Source: Marivivens sp.
GTDB lineage: Bacteria > Pseudomonadota > Alphaproteobacteria > Rhodobacterales > Rhodobacteraceae
Direction: 5' to 3'
NCBI GenBank assembly: GCA_017643845.1
Contig: JAEPMR010000007.1
Span: 20,964-84,963, forward strand
DNA: 64,000 nucleotides
A model generated the notes under the pieces. That model did no database searches. It worked only from the letters and a program-made list of their open reading frames with translations, and was not told where the DNA came from. Shown piece by piece: positions 9,638 to 20,385 of the stretch. A program made the position numbers and the translations under genes. Every line of letters starts with the position of its first letter. Position 1 is the stretch's first letter.

Positions 9638-10396
9638 TCAGGCAAATTGTTCTTGGATGAGCCGTTCTTCCAGACCGTGTCCGGGATCAAACAGTATTTG
9701 ATGTGCGATTGATGGCTCGGAGCGGATGGTGACAACCGCAACATTTCGGACGGACCGACTATCTGCATCCGCCATTACAGGGCGTTTTTCAGGGTTTATG
9801 ACCTCAAAGCGCACCTCCGCCGATTTGGGAAGGAGGGCGCCGCGCCAACGACGGGGCCGAAAAGCCGCCATTGCCGTAAGAGCGAGGACATCCGCGCCAA
9901 TCGGCAAGATCGGCCCGTGTGCAGAATAGTTGTAAGCCGTCGATCCAGCTGGGGTGGCGATAAGTGCACCATCGCAGACCAACTCCTGCATGCGCAAACG
10001 GCCATCGACATATATTCTCAGCTTCGCGGCCTGCGGGCCCTCACGCAACAACGATACCTCGTTAATCGCCAGCGCAGTGGCCTGCTCTCCGTCCACACAA
10101 ACGGCGTCCATCCGAAGGGGATTTAGCACCGCGGTCTCTGCCGCCTCCAGCCGATAGAGCAGGTCGTCCTCGTGATATTCATTCATGAGAAACCCTACAG
10201 TCCCACGGTTCATGCCGTAGACAGGCGTGCTGAAGGCTTCGGTTGCATGAAGGGTGTGCAGCATGAAGCCGTCCCCCCCTAATGCGACAATCACGTCGGC
10301 CTCGGACATCGGGCAATTGCCGTATCGGTTCGCGAGAACGTCATGCGCCTGCTGAGCAAGGGGCGTATCTCCGGCAGTGAAGGCTATTTTTTTCAT
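9638..10396 (-). CDS. nadK: NAD kinase
   Basis: [45 protein letters not shown] motifs. Confidence 0.95.
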   Translation of the reverse strand: MKKIAFTAGDTPLAQQAHDVLANRYGNCPMSEADVIVALGGDGFMLHTLHATEAFSTPVYGMNRGTVGFLMNEYHEDDLLYRLEAAETAVLNPLRMDAVCVDGEQATALAINEVSLLREGPQAAKLRIYVDGRLRMQELVCDGALIATPAGSTAYNYSAHGPILPIGADVLALTAMAAFRPRRWRGALLPKSAEVRFEVINPEKRPVMADADSRSVRNVAVVTIRSEPSIAHQILFDPGHGLEERLIQEQFA

Positions 10397-10643
10397 GATA
10401 TTCCAGTCCTAGCCGAAAGTTGCCCTACGTTGTTGCTAGCAAATCTGACGAGATTTTCCACCAACCTTTCACCGATGCCGGCATGGGGGCAATGCATAAC
10501 ATCAGGCACAAATGTGACGCTTCGGAACACTGCGCGACAAATTGCTTCGTTTCTCAAGAAGAATATGACGTTTTCGAGGGTTCACCTCTACTGCCAATGC
10601 CCCTAATGATCCGGCAACGTAACACCTCAGGAGAGGACCAGAT

Positions 10644-11939
10644 ATGAACGCCACCACCCGCGACTCCGGCTTCTTCACTGAAAGCCTGGCTTCCCGAGAT
10701 CTCGAGCTTTTCGGTGCAATTCGCTCCGAGCTTGGCCGCCAGCGTGACGAAATCGAACTTATTGCATCCGAGAACATCGTCTCTGCGGCGGTAATGGAAG
10801 CCCAAGGTTCCGTGATGACCAACAAATACGCCGAGGGATATCCCGGTCGGCGTTATTACGGCGGCTGTGAATACGTTGACGTTGCGGAGAACCTCGCAAT
10901 CGAACGCGGATGCCAGCTCTTTGATTGCGCATTTGCGAATGTGCAGCCGAATTCTGGCTCGCAAGCGAACCAAGGTGTGTTTCAAGCACTTTTGCAGCCC
11001 GGAGATACGATTCTTGGCATGAGCCTCGACGCGGGCGGTCATTTGACTCACGGCGCGCGTCCAAACCAGTCAGGTAAATGGTTCAATGCCGTTCAATACG
11101 GCGTCCGCCAGCAGGATAGCCAGATTGACTACGATCAGGTCCAGGCGCTAGCCACCGAGCACCAACCAAAGATGATCATTGCAGGTGGTTCAGCGATCCC
11201 GCGTATTATCGACTTTGCCAAAATGCGCGAGATTGCGGACAGCGTCGGAGCCTATCTTTTGGTTGATATGGCCCACTTCGCTGGTCTGGTTGCCGCGGGT
11301 CTTTACCCATCGCCGTTCCCCCATGCGCATGTTGCCACGACCACAACCCACAAGACTCTCCGTGGCCCGCGGGGCGGCGCGATCTTCACCAATGACGAAG
11401 CGATATCGAAGAAGGTCAACTCGGCCATCTTCCCCGGCATCCAAGGCGGTCCATTGATGCACGTGATCGCCGCAAAGGCCGTTGCATTCGGTGAAGCGCT
11501 TCGCCCCGAATTCAAGCTCTATCAAGAGCAGGTGATCAAGAACGCGCAAGCTTTGGCTGATCAGCTGATGAAGGGCGGTTTGGATATCGTAACGGGCGGC
11601 ACAGATAGCCACGTTATGCTCGTCGATCTGCGCCCCAAAGGTGTGAAAGGCAATGCGACTGAAAAGGCGCTCGGCCGGGCACATATTACCTGCAACAAGA
11701 ACGGCATACCCTTTGATCCGGAAAAACCGACGATCACATCGGGTATCCGCCTCGGCTCACCGGCGGGCACCACTCGCGGGTTTACAGAGGCGGAATTCCG
11801 TCAAATCGCTGACTGGATTGTCGAGGTCGTTGATGGCCTGGCGGCGAACGGCGAAGATGCCAATTCCGAAGTTGAGGCAAAAGTCCGTGCCGAAGTTCAG
11901 GCGCTTTGCGATCAGTTCCCGCTTTATCCGACACTCTAG
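10644..11939 (+). CDS. glyA: Serine hydroxymethyltransferase
   Basis: [45 protein letters not shown]-lysine motif [14 protein letters not shown]. Confidence 0.98.
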   Translation: MNATTRDSGFFTESLASRDLELFGAIRSELGRQRDEIELIASENIVSAAVMEAQGSVMTNKYAEGYPGRRYYGGCEYVDVAENLAIERGCQLFDCAFANVQPNSGSQANQGVFQALLQPGDTILGMSLDAGGHLTHGARPNQSGKWFNAVQYGVRQQDSQIDYDQVQALATEHQPKMIIAGGSAIPRIIDFAKMREIADSVGAYLLVDMAHFAGLVAAGLYPSPFPHAHVATTTTHKTLRGPRGGAIFTNDEAISKKVNSAIFPGIQGGPLMHVIAAKAVAFGEALRPEFKLYQEQVIKNAQALADQLMKGGLDIVTGGTDSHVMLVDLRPKGVKGNATEKALGRAHITCNKNGIPFDPEKPTITSGIRLGSPAGTTRGFTEAEFRQIADWIVEVVDGLAANGEDANSEVEAKVRAEVQALCDQFPLYPTL

Positions 11940-11961
11940 TCGGGCAGAATCCAGACTTCCT

Positions 11962-11983
11962 GGGGCGCTTCGGCGCCCCTTTT
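11962..11983 (+). terminator. Rho-independent terminator after glyA
   Basis: GGGGCGC-ttcg-GCGCCCC followed by TTTT. Confidence 0.85.
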
Positions 11984-12028
11984 CATATCCACTGGAAATC
12001 AAGCCCATTGAAGCCTAGGACGGTAGCC

Positions 12029-12778
12029 ATGCTAAATATCATCAGCCAACCATCCAGCGGCCTTCCAAAGCTTCTAATCGCGCATGGTCTTTACGGCTCT
12101 GCCCGAAATTGGGGCGTTATTTCAAAACGCCTATCCGATATTCGTGATGTGAGCGCAGTCGACATGCGCAATCATGGAGCGAGCCCTTGGTACGACAGCC
12201 ACACCTATCCCGACATGGCGAGAGATTTGGCTTTGGTAATCGAGCACCTCGGCGGACCTGTAGATCTTATCGGGCACTCAATGGGCGGCAAGGCAGCGAT
12301 GACGCTCGCTCTCACACACCCCGAACTGATACACAAACTTATCGTCGCGGATATTGCGCCGGTCGCGTATACGCATAACCCTTCGAACAATATACATGCG
12401 ATGCGCCAGGTGGATCTGTCCCGCGTTGAACGGCGGGCCGACGCTCTTGAGCAGCTGCAGGATTTGGAGCCGGGTTTGGCAGATTTCTTTCTGCAAAGTC
12501 TGGACATGAAAGAAAAACGCTGGCGTCTGAATTTGAATGTGCTTGAAAAATGCATGCCAGAGATCGTTGGTTGGCCGTCACCGCCGGGGAAGTTCGAAGG
12601 AGATGCCCTTTTCCTATCGGGAGCCAAATCTGACTATGTCAGAACAGAACACAAAGAAACAATCCGGGAGAAATTCCCAAACGCCAAGTTTGCAAAACTC
12701 AAGGATGCTGGACATTGGTTGCACGCGGAAAAACCGCGAGAATTCGAAGCTGCTGTTCGTTCATTTCTGCTGATGTAA
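12029..12778 (+). CDS. Alpha/beta fold hydrolase (YbfF-like esterase family)
   Basis: Start MLNIISQPSSGLPKLLIAHGLYGSARNWG; nucleophile elbow GHSMGGKAAM; DAGHWLHAEKP. Confidence 0.85.
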   Translation: MLNIISQPSSGLPKLLIAHGLYGSARNWGVISKRLSDIRDVSAVDMRNHGASPWYDSHTYPDMARDLALVIEHLGGPVDLIGHSMGGKAAMTLALTHPELIHKLIVADIAPVAYTHNPSNNIHAMRQVDLSRVERRADALEQLQDLEPGLADFFLQSLDMKEKRWRLNLNVLEKCMPEIVGWPSPPGKFEGDALFLSGAKSDYVRTEHKETIREKFPNAKFAKLKDAGHWLHAEKPREFEAAVRSFLLM

Positions 12779-12863
12779 CGGCAATTGACCGAACACGACA
12801 AACTGCTGTTAATCTGAAATCGCATTTCTTTCGTATGCATTTAAGACCAATTTCGAGGAACAC

Positions 12864-13439
12864 ATGAAACTGAAAAGTCTTGGCATAGGCGCTCTGATCG
12901 CAACACTGGCTGGAGTTGTGCAGGCCCATACGCCGATTATCGACGACAGCGCAAAGACCGTCCGCGATCCTCTCGTAATCGACGACCCAGAACATTCTAA
13001 AGCCATTTTTTCGACTCTCAGTGGTGAACCACAATATTATCGGTTCAGCAGCACGGCCGCGTTTGACTTCTATGCGGGCATCACCGCGCCGAAGCTTGAA
13101 GCGTGCGACCTGCAACGCACGTTTTCTTTCGACCTTCTCAATGACCAGCTGGAAGTGATCGACAGTCGTGACGGTGATAAGTTTGAATGGTGGCCGTGGT
13201 ACGAGTCCTACGGCAAGACCTGGTATTGGGTGGGCCCCGAAATGGGCGAAGATTTCTATTCTACAGAGCAACTTCCTGCGGGAACCTATTACATCCGGGT
13301 CCAAAACAGGACGAACACCGGTGAATATGCTCTCGCTATCGGTGATCAAGAAAGCATGGGAATTGGAACGCTCCTCAAGCTGCCAGGCACCCTGAAAACA
13401 ATGCGCGATATTTATTGGGATGATAGCGAATGCCGCTGA
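12864..13439 (+). CDS. Secreted/periplasmic protein of unknown function
   Basis: N-terminal signal peptide MKLKSLGIGALIATLAGVVQA; Trp-rich FEWWPWYESYGKTWYWVGPEMG; own terminator. Confidence 0.75.
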   Translation: MKLKSLGIGALIATLAGVVQAHTPIIDDSAKTVRDPLVIDDPEHSKAIFSTLSGEPQYYRFSSTAAFDFYAGITAPKLEACDLQRTFSFDLLNDQLEVIDSRDGDKFEWWPWYESYGKTWYWVGPEMGEDFYSTEQLPAGTYYIRVQNRTNTGEYALAIGDQESMGIGTLLKLPGTLKTMRDIYWDDSECR

Positions 13440-13444
13440 CATGA

Positions 13445-13465
13445 GGGGGGTGTTCGCCCCCCTTT
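13445..13465 (+). terminator. Rho-independent terminator
   Basis: GGGGGG-tgttcg-CCCCCC followed by TTT, 5 nt after the stop codon. Confidence 0.75.
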
Positions 13466-13481
13466 CAAGCGAGTACCGCTC

Positions 13482-15281
13482 CTAATTATCCATTTTCAAA
13501 GCGCTGATGAACGCCTCTTGCGGGATTTCAACCTTGCCAAACTGACGCATCTTCTTCTTGCCGGCTTTTTGTTTATCGAGAAGTTTCCGCTTGCGTGTCG
13601 CGTCACCGCCGTAACATTTCGCCGTTACATCTTTGCGTAGAGCAGAGAGGGTTTCACGTGCGATCACCTTCCCACCAATCGCCGCCTGGATCGGGATTTT
13701 GAACATATGGCGAGGGATCAGATCCTTGAGTTTTTCGCACATTGCACGTCCGCGCATCTCGGCCCGCTCACGGTGCACCATCATTGACAAGGCATCGACC
13801 GGCTCGTCATTAACGAGGATCTGCATCTTCACTAGGTTATCCTGACGGTATCCGGTCAAATGGTAGTCGAAAGATGCATAGCCCTTTGTCACGGACTTCA
13901 AGCGATCATAAAAGTCAAAAACGACCTCGTTTAACGGTAGGTCATAGACGACCATCGCTCGGCTGCCAGCATAGGTCAGATCCTGCTGAATACCCCTACG
14001 ATCCTGACACAGCTTAAGCACATCCCCCAGAAACTCGTCGGGAACAAGAATGGTCGCCTTGATCCGTGGCTCTTCGATATGATCGACGTGAGTAAGGTCC
14101 GGCATATCAGCAGGATTATGGAGGTCAATCTTCGACCCGTCGCGCATATAGACATGATAGACCACCGAGGGTGCCGTCGTGATCAGCTCAATGTCATATT
14201 CGCGTTCAATGCGATCACGGATAACTTCCAAGTGCAGAAGCCCAAGGAAACCGCAACGGAAACCGAACCCAAGAGCCGCAGATGTTTCCATCTCGAACGA
14301 GAAACTCGCGTCGTTCAGCGCGAGCTTTTCAATCGCATCGCGGAGGTCCTCGAACTCGGCGCTATCGACGGGGAAGAGCCCGCAGAAGACCACTGGAATA
14401 GACGGCTTAAACCCGGGAAGCGGTTTTTCGGCGCCCTTCTTTTCATGGGTGATGGTGTCACCAACTTTCGTGTCGCGAACTTGCTTGATTGATGCAGTGA
14501 GAAAGCCGATCTCGCCCGGGCCGAGCTCTTCAACAACCTGCATTGCAGGACGAAAGACACCGATCCGGTCGACGCCATAAGCCGCACCGGTTTGCATCAT
14601 CTTGATCTTGTCGCCTTTTTTAAGAACTCCGTCCATAATCCGAACAAGAACCACGACGCCGAGATACGCGTCATACCAACTGTCAACGAGCATCGCCTTC
14701 AATGGGGCTTCGCGTTCGCCTGTCGGTGCCGGAAGTTTCTGGACGATCGCTTCCAGAGTTTCCCTGATCCCCACACCCGTCTTGGCGGAAACGCGGATGG
14801 CGTCGGTCGCTTCAATCCCGATCACATCCTCAATCTGCTCAGCCACACGATCACAATCGGACGCGGGCAAGTCAATCTTGTTGAGAACCGGTACGATCTC
14901 GTGATCGGCATCAATCGCTTGATAGACGTTCGCCAGCGTTTGCGCTTCGACACCTTGGGTCGAGTCGACAACGAGCAAAGATCCCTCAACCGCACGCATT
15001 GAACGGGAAACCTCGTAGGCAAAGTCAACATGGCCTGGGGTATCAATGAGGTTTAGCACATATTTTTCACCGTTTTCCGCGACGTAGTCGATCCGAACGG
15101 TATTGGCTTTGATCGTGATACCGCGCTCGCGCTCAATGTCCATCGCATCGAGAAGTTGCTCCTTCATGTCGCGGTCCTGCACAGTCCCGGTCGACTGGAT
15201 CAAACGATCGGCGAGGGTCGATTTCCCGTGGTCGATATGGGCAACGATCGAGAAATTTCTGATATGAGCGAGGTCGGTCAT
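13482..15281 (-). CDS. lepA: Elongation factor 4 (translational GTPase LepA)
   Basis: [42 protein letters not shown]-terminal [26 protein letters not shown]. Confidence 0.98.
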   Translation of the reverse strand: MTDLAHIRNFSIVAHIDHGKSTLADRLIQSTGTVQDRDMKEQLLDAMDIERERGITIKANTVRIDYVAENGEKYVLNLIDTPGHVDFAYEVSRSMRAVEGSLLVVDSTQGVEAQTLANVYQAIDADHEIVPVLNKIDLPASDCDRVAEQIEDVIGIEATDAIRVSAKTGVGIRETLEAIVQKLPAPTGEREAPLKAMLVDSWYDAYLGVVVLVRIMDGVLKKGDKIKMMQTGAAYGVDRIGVFRPAMQVVEELGPGEIGFLTASIKQVRDTKVGDTITHEKKGAEKPLPGFKPSIPVVFCGLFPVDSAEFEDLRDAIEKLALNDASFSFEMETSAALGFGFRCGFLGLLHLEVIRDRIEREYDIELITTAPSVVYHVYMRDGSKIDLHNPADMPDLTHVDHIEEPRIKATILVPDEFLGDVLKLCQDRRGIQQDLTYAGSRAMVVYDLPLNEVVFDFYDRLKSVTKGYASFDYHLTGYRQDNLVKMQILVNDEPVDALSMMVHRERAEMRGRAMCEKLKDLIPRHMFKIPIQAAIGGKVIARETLSALRKDVTAKCYGGDATRKRKLLDKQKAGKKKMRQFGKVEIPQEAFISALKMDN

Positions 15282-15379
15282 GTCAATCCGGTTGCTAGCA
15301 GGCGATTATCAGGCTGAATGCAGTGCAATTCGGTGCATTGCAAGTGGAATAGAGAGCATCAACCGCAAATGAGCAGCTC

Positions 15380-15811
15380 CTAGGCATAGGTGGCTGAGAG
15401 TCCCTCGATGCATTCTTCGATCAAGGTGATGCATCCTTGAAAATCACGAGTGTAATACGGGTCCGGCACTTCATTGACCGACCCTTCTGCAAAGTCTGTT
15501 AGCAATTTCAGCTTCGCCCCACCCTGATCCTGACGAAGCGCCTTGATCGTTGCAAAATTCTTTGCGTCCATCGCAAGGATCAAATCAAACTTCTTGAAAT
15601 CGGCCAATGAGAACTGGCGAGCGCGCAGATCCGCCATTTCAATACCGTGAGATTTTGCGGCTGCAATCATCGGGCCGTAGGGTGGCTCGCCAATGTGCCA
15701 GTCCGACGTCCCCGCACTGTCGATAGTCCAATCCGGACGGGCCTGACGTGCGACAGCCTCCGCCGTGGGCGAGCGACAAATATTTCCGAGGCAAACGAAC
15801 AGTAGACGCAT
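15380..15811 (-). CDS. Low-molecular-weight protein-tyrosine phosphatase
   Basis: FVCLGNICRSPTAEAV (CX5R) and VPDPYY motif. Confidence 0.93.
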   Translation of the reverse strand: MRLLFVCLGNICRSPTAEAVARQARPDWTIDSAGTSDWHIGEPPYGPMIAAAKSHGIEMADLRARQFSLADFKKFDLILAMDAKNFATIKALRQDQGGAKLKLLTDFAEGSVNEVPDPYYTRDFQGCITLIEECIEGLSATYA

Positions 15812-15820
15812 CGCGGCACT

Positions 15821-16345
15821 TTAATGGTCGTGCTTACTCATGTCATGGGCATCGTCATGATCGTGTGACATATGATCAGCCATAGCACCGTGCCCATTTC
15901 CTGCTGACGCCGCCATCACTTCGACATCGACTACCAACTCCGTCCCATCATCAAAAACGAGCGTGAGCGGGAAGGTCGTGCCTTCGCTATAGGCGTCGGT
16001 GATCCCCATAAACATCACATGATCGCCGCCGCGCGCCAGATCCGCCATTCCACCGGAGGCGACAGCAATGCCACCTTCGATCTGCCGCATGCGCATTACG
16101 CCGTTTTCATCTTCGATATTTGTGTGCAACTCGATACGGGCAGCAACATCAGCTCTGGCTTCAACGAGAGTACGGCTTTCCATGCCAGAATTATGGATGA
16201 CCATGAACGCGGCTCCAGACATTGCCATCGCGCCGGACGAAATTGCATAGGCATGATGGACGGAAAGGTCATGTGCTTCATCAGCCACAACTGCCATCCC
16301 TAAATTAGCAAGCAGGGCGAAGGTGAGAAATGATCTACGGAACAT
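15821..16345 (-). CDS. Periplasmic copper chaperone PCu(A)C with His/Met-rich C-terminal tail
   Basis: Start MFRRSFLTFALLANLGMAVVADEAHD; MVIHNSGMESRTLVEARADVAARIELH...VMRMRQI; tail GHGAMADHMSHDHDDAHDMSKHDH. Confidence 0.85.
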   Translation of the reverse strand: MFRRSFLTFALLANLGMAVVADEAHDLSVHHAYAISSGAMAMSGAAFMVIHNSGMESRTLVEARADVAARIELHTNIEDENGVMRMRQIEGGIAVASGGMADLARGGDHVMFMGITDAYSEGTTFPLTLVFDDGTELVVDVEVMAASAGNGHGAMADHMSHDHDDAHDMSKHDH

Positions 16346-16418
16346 TGAGGCCTCCAAGTTTACAAGAGGGTGGTATGACCTCTCCCTCTCAGTTGGGCGA
16401 TGACAAAACGTCACGCAA

Positions 16419-16453
16419 GAAAACAAAAAGCCCAACGCGATTCGGCGTTGGGC
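16419..16453 (-). terminator. Rho-independent terminator of rpmB
   Basis: Minus strand GCCCAACGC-cgaatc-GCGTTGGGC followed by TTTTTGTTTT. Confidence 0.9.
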
Positions 16454-16477
16454 TCTGTAAAGCGATAAGAAGACCGA

Positions 16478-16765
16478 TCAAGCGCCGGCTTGTGCCTTCG
16501 CGATTTCCTTCTTTACTTTCAACGCTGCAGCGGAAAGTTCGGCATCTTTCGCCTTCGTCAGAAACGCATCCAGACCGCCGCGGTGATCTACAGTCCGCAA
16601 CGCCGCGGAGGATACACGGAAGCGGAAAGAACGGCCCAGCACATCAGATTGCAGGGTAACATCTTGAAGATTAGGAAGAAAACGACGGCGCGTCTTGTTG
16701 TTAGCGTGGCTAACGTTGTTGCCGGTCATCGGGCCTTTGCCCGTAAGTTCGCATTTGCGCGACAT
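16478..16765 (-). CDS. rpmB: 50S ribosomal protein L28
   Basis: [34 protein letters not shown]. Confidence 0.98.
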   Translation of the reverse strand: MSRKCELTGKGPMTGNNVSHANNKTRRRFLPNLQDVTLQSDVLGRSFRFRVSSAALRTVDHRGGLDAFLTKAKDAELSAAALKVKKEIAKAQAGA

Positions 16766-16885
16766 GGGGTAATCCTTTTGTTTTTTCCAGCCACCTGGGC
16801 CGGTTCGTCAGTGGGTCAATGCCCAGCGTCCGCTGAGGTGCGACCGCTTACAGAGGCTGGGGCTTAGGGTCAAAACATCGCTTAG

Positions 16886-17875
16886 TCAAGCATTCTTGAG
16901 TCCGGCGAATTGCTCAACAATTCTAGATGCTGCCTGCGCGGGTGTCGTATCACCTCGCGCAACAGAAGCCTCTTCGATTTTAAGCTGCTGGGACAAGGCG
17001 GGGTCTGTCGAAATTTTTTCGAGGAGTTGTGTGCGTACCTCCTCGGAAAACCAATACATAGACTGTTTCTGGCGAGACTCGTCCCATATCCCCGATTTCT
17101 TCCGCCACTCCGAAAGAGACTGAATTTCAGACCAGACCTGTTCCAATCCCGCTTCTTCGATCGCGGAGACTGTAAGTGCCTTTGGAAATCCGTCTGGGTC
17201 TTGTGGCCGCTTCCGCAGGAGACGTAACGCACCGGAATAATCGGCACAGGTCCGCCGTGCCTGCGGCGCAAGATCACCGTCAGCTTTGTTCACTACAATC
17301 ATATCCGCGATTTCCATGATCCCTCTCTTCACCCCTTGCAACTCGTCCCCGCCCGCGGGCGCAAGCAACAGAATGAACAGATCCGACATATGCGCGACCA
17401 TCGTTTCGGATTGCCCGACGCCCACTGTCTCGATCAGGACGACATCAAAGCCCGCAGCCTCGCATAGATGAACTGCGTCCCGCGTCCGGCGCGCAACACC
17501 ACCGAGTTGAGCCTGCGATGGCGATGGACGGATAAATGCGTTTGGGTCGCGCGCTAGGTACGCCATGCGCGTCTTATCGCCAAGGATCGACCCACCACTT
17601 CTACTAGACGAGGGATCAACGGCAAGAACTGCCACGCGAAGCCCCATTCGGGTCAACATCAAGCCAAAGCTTTCAATAAAGGTGGACTTCCCTACCCCTG
17701 GCGTCCCGGAAAGACCAATCCTAAGCGCTTGCCGGTCTGTACCGCAGGCCTCGAGGAGTTCTAGCGCCCTCGAGCGGTGATCAGAGCGCTGGCTTTCAAC
17801 CAACGTTATTGCGCGCGACAGAGCGCGGCGATCACCGCCTCGAATTTTTTCGGCTGTTTTGGCAATATCATCCAT
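16886..17875 (-). CDS. meaB: Methylmalonyl-CoA mutase-associated GTPase MeaB
   Basis: GLSGTPGVGKSTFIESFG, VLAVDPSSSRSGGSILGDKTRM, VVNKADGD. Confidence 0.95.
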   Translation of the reverse strand: MDDIAKTAEKIRGGDRRALSRAITLVESQRSDHRSRALELLEACGTDRQALRIGLSGTPGVGKSTFIESFGLMLTRMGLRVAVLAVDPSSSRSGGSILGDKTRMAYLARDPNAFIRPSPSQAQLGGVARRTRDAVHLCEAAGFDVVLIETVGVGQSETMVAHMSDLFILLLAPAGGDELQGVKRGIMEIADMIVVNKADGDLAPQARRTCADYSGALRLLRKRPQDPDGFPKALTVSAIEEAGLEQVWSEIQSLSEWRKKSGIWDESRQKQSMYWFSEEVRTQLLEKISTDPALSQQLKIEEASVARGDTTPAQAASRIVEQFAGLKNA

Positions 17876-17959
17876 ATATGCTTCATATCGCTTGTCTGTT
17901 TGGTGTCCAGTCCAGCGGTTCTTCTTGACCTTATTGCCGGGGATTGCAGTTTATCGATC

Positions 17960-20359
17960 ATGCAAACGCTACCCCTCGCGATAACGAAGTGGTTCAAGGA
18001 CCAAAGATGGTCCCTCCACCCCCACCAGCAAGAGGTTTTCGAGCGCTCGGCTGAAAAATCCCTTTTACTGATCGCGCCAACGGGCGGGGGTAAGACTATG
18101 GCCGGCTTTCTTCCGACGCTTGCAGACCTGATGTGTGAGCGCTTTGAAGGTCTGCATACGATCTATGTCTCGCCACTAAAGGCGCTGACCGCAGACATCC
18201 GCCGAAATTTGATGCGACCAATTGAAGGGCTGGGCCTCAATATTCGTGTCGAGGATCGCACCGGCGACACATCACAGACGTTGAAACGACGGCAGCGAGT
18301 TGATCCGCCGCAAATCCTGTTGACGACTCCCGAAAGCCTCGCGCTCCTGATTTCTTACGAGGAAGCGCCAAAGATCTTCAGCGGGCTGCAACGGGTGATC
18401 GTTGACGAGGCACACGCACTCAGCGAAAGTAAGCGCGGCGACCAGCTGATGCTGGCACTTTCGCGGCTTGAAAGGCTCGCTCCGAATATGCGCCGAATGG
18501 CACTCTCTGCGACTGTGGATGACCCGCGTGCACTGGCAAACGAATTTGCGCCCCATCCAGCGACGACACATATCGTTTTGGCCGATCCTGGCCCGCCAGC
18601 CGATATCCGAATACTGAGCAGCGCCAATCGCGCACCTTGGTCCGGTGGTGGTGGACGTTATGCGATCCCTGATATTCTCAAAGAAATTGCGAACCACAAG
18701 ACGACACTGGTTTTCCATAATACACGTGCGCAGGCGGAGATCTTCTTTCACCACCTTTGGATGGAAAACGAAAGCGACCTCCCAATTGGCATCCACCATG
18801 GAAGCCTCTCGAAAGACGCCCGCGCCTCCGTCGAAAATGCAATGGTCAACGGAGAGTTGCGGGCCGTCGTTTGCACAGGCTCACTTGATCTGGGGATAGA
18901 TTGGGGAAACGTCGATCTGGTTATTCAAGTTGGTGCGCCGAAGAACGTGAAGCGTCTCGTACAGCGCATCGGGAGGTCAAATCATCGCTACAACGCACCG
19001 TCAAAAGCGCTGCTTGTCCCTGCCAACCAATTCGAGATCGTTGAATGTGTAGCTGCTCTGGAAGCCTCTGGCACATATGCGCTCGACAAGACGGAAAAGG
19101 CGGGGGAGCCGCTGGACGTATTGTGCCAGCATATCCTAATTCGCGCCTGCTCAGGTCCGTTCGACGCCGATGAGCTTTTTGAAGAAATGCGTACGGTCGG
19201 TGCATTCAAGGAAACGACGCGACGCACTTTCGATGAATGCCTCGATTTTTGCGCGACCGGCGGCTACGCGCTACGCGCCTACGACAAATGGCAGCGCCTG
19301 ACACAAAGGCCGGACCGCTTGTGGCAACTGAGAGACCCTCGGGCCGCCGCGCGAATTCGCATGAATATCGGAACCATTCAGGACACAGACACCCTCAAAG
19401 TAAAAATGCGCGGCGGCGGACGCACGCTTGGCGAAGTCGAGGAAGCTTTCGCTGCGACACTAACACCGGGTGAAACTTTCATGATTGGGGGGCAAATCGT
19501 CAAGTATGAGGCCATGAGAGAACTCACCGTACAGGTGAGCCGATCACAATCCAAAACGCCACGTGTCGCCGTATTCAGCGGGACAAAATTCGCGACGTCG
19601 CTTGAACTATCAGAACGGATTTTGCGAATTCTTAATAACCCGGAGCAGTATCGGCTGCCTGAGCAAGCAAATAGTTGGATTGACTTGCAGCAGTCATTTT
19701 CCGAAATCCCGAAAACAGATAGCATACTGATCGAATGCTTTCCTCATGACGGTCGATGTCACGCATGTCTGTACGGCTTTGCTGGGCGAAACGCCCAACA
19801 GACCTTGGGGCTGCTCGTCACCCACCGGATGGAGAAACTCGGCCTCGCGCCACTCGGTTTTGTTGCTACCGATTACGCGACCTTGATCTGGGGGCTCGAG
19901 CAAGTCGATTCCTGGCCGCAACTTCTTAACTCCTCAACACTGCGCGAAGACCTCGATGGCTGGCTGGCTGGAAATGCTGTTATGAAGCGCACATTCCGCT
20001 CGGTTTCCACAATTGCGGGGCTTATCGAGCGCAACAGTCCACAACACAAGAAAACAGGCCGGCAGGCGACGTTTTCCAGTGACATCCTTTACGACACATT
20101 GCGAAAATATGACCCCGATCATTTAATGCTCAAAATCACTCGGCGTGAGGCCTTGGCCGGGCTTGTCGATTTCGGGCGGATTGAAGAAATGTTGGAACGG
20201 ACGAAAGGCCGCATCAATGTCATATCGCTCGCCCATGTCAGCCCGCTTGCAGCACCAATGCTGCTCGAAGTCGGCAAAGTGCCGATATACGGAGAAGGAC
20301 GTGAGCGACTGGAGGCAGAGACCGCGCAGATTCTTCTCCGAACCGCGGGCCTGGAATAA
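17960..20359 (+). CDS. Ligase-associated DNA-damage-response DEXH-box helicase (Lhr-type)
   Basis: Start MQTLPLAITKWFKDQRWSLHPHQQEVFE; Walker A APTGGGKTMAG, VDEAH, QRIGRSNHR; about 800 aa. Confidence 0.9.
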   Translation: MQTLPLAITKWFKDQRWSLHPHQQEVFERSAEKSLLLIAPTGGGKTMAGFLPTLADLMCERFEGLHTIYVSPLKALTADIRRNLMRPIEGLGLNIRVEDRTGDTSQTLKRRQRVDPPQILLTTPESLALLISYEEAPKIFSGLQRVIVDEAHALSESKRGDQLMLALSRLERLAPNMRRMALSATVDDPRALANEFAPHPATTHIVLADPGPPADIRILSSANRAPWSGGGGRYAIPDILKEIANHKTTLVFHNTRAQAEIFFHHLWMENESDLPIGIHHGSLSKDARASVENAMVNGELRAVVCTGSLDLGIDWGNVDLVIQVGAPKNVKRLVQRIGRSNHRYNAPSKALLVPANQFEIVECVAALEASGTYALDKTEKAGEPLDVLCQHILIRACSGPFDADELFEEMRTVGAFKETTRRTFDECLDFCATGGYALRAYDKWQRLTQRPDRLWQLRDPRAAARIRMNIGTIQDTDTLKVKMRGGGRTLGEVEEAFAATLTPGETFMIGGQIVKYEAMRELTVQVSRSQSKTPRVAVFSGTKFATSLELSERILRILNNPEQYRLPEQANSWIDLQQSFSEIPKTDSILIECFPHDGRCHACLYGFAGRNAQQTLGLLVTHRMEKLGLAPLGFVATDYATLIWGLEQVDSWPQLLNSSTLREDLDGWLAGNAVMKRTFRSVSTIAGLIERNSPQHKKTGRQATFSSDILYDTLRKYDPDHLMLKITRREALAGLVDFGRIEEMLERTKGRINVISLAHVSPLAAPMLLEVGKVPIYGEGRERLEAETAQILLRTAGLE

Positions 20360-20385
20360 ATATCCTTTTCAATAGACCGACATTC

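Noticed and set aside
12688-12698. TTTGCAAA inside the alpha/beta-hydrolase gene
   Set aside because: Single 8-mer within coding sequence; about one chance occurrence is expected in a window this size.
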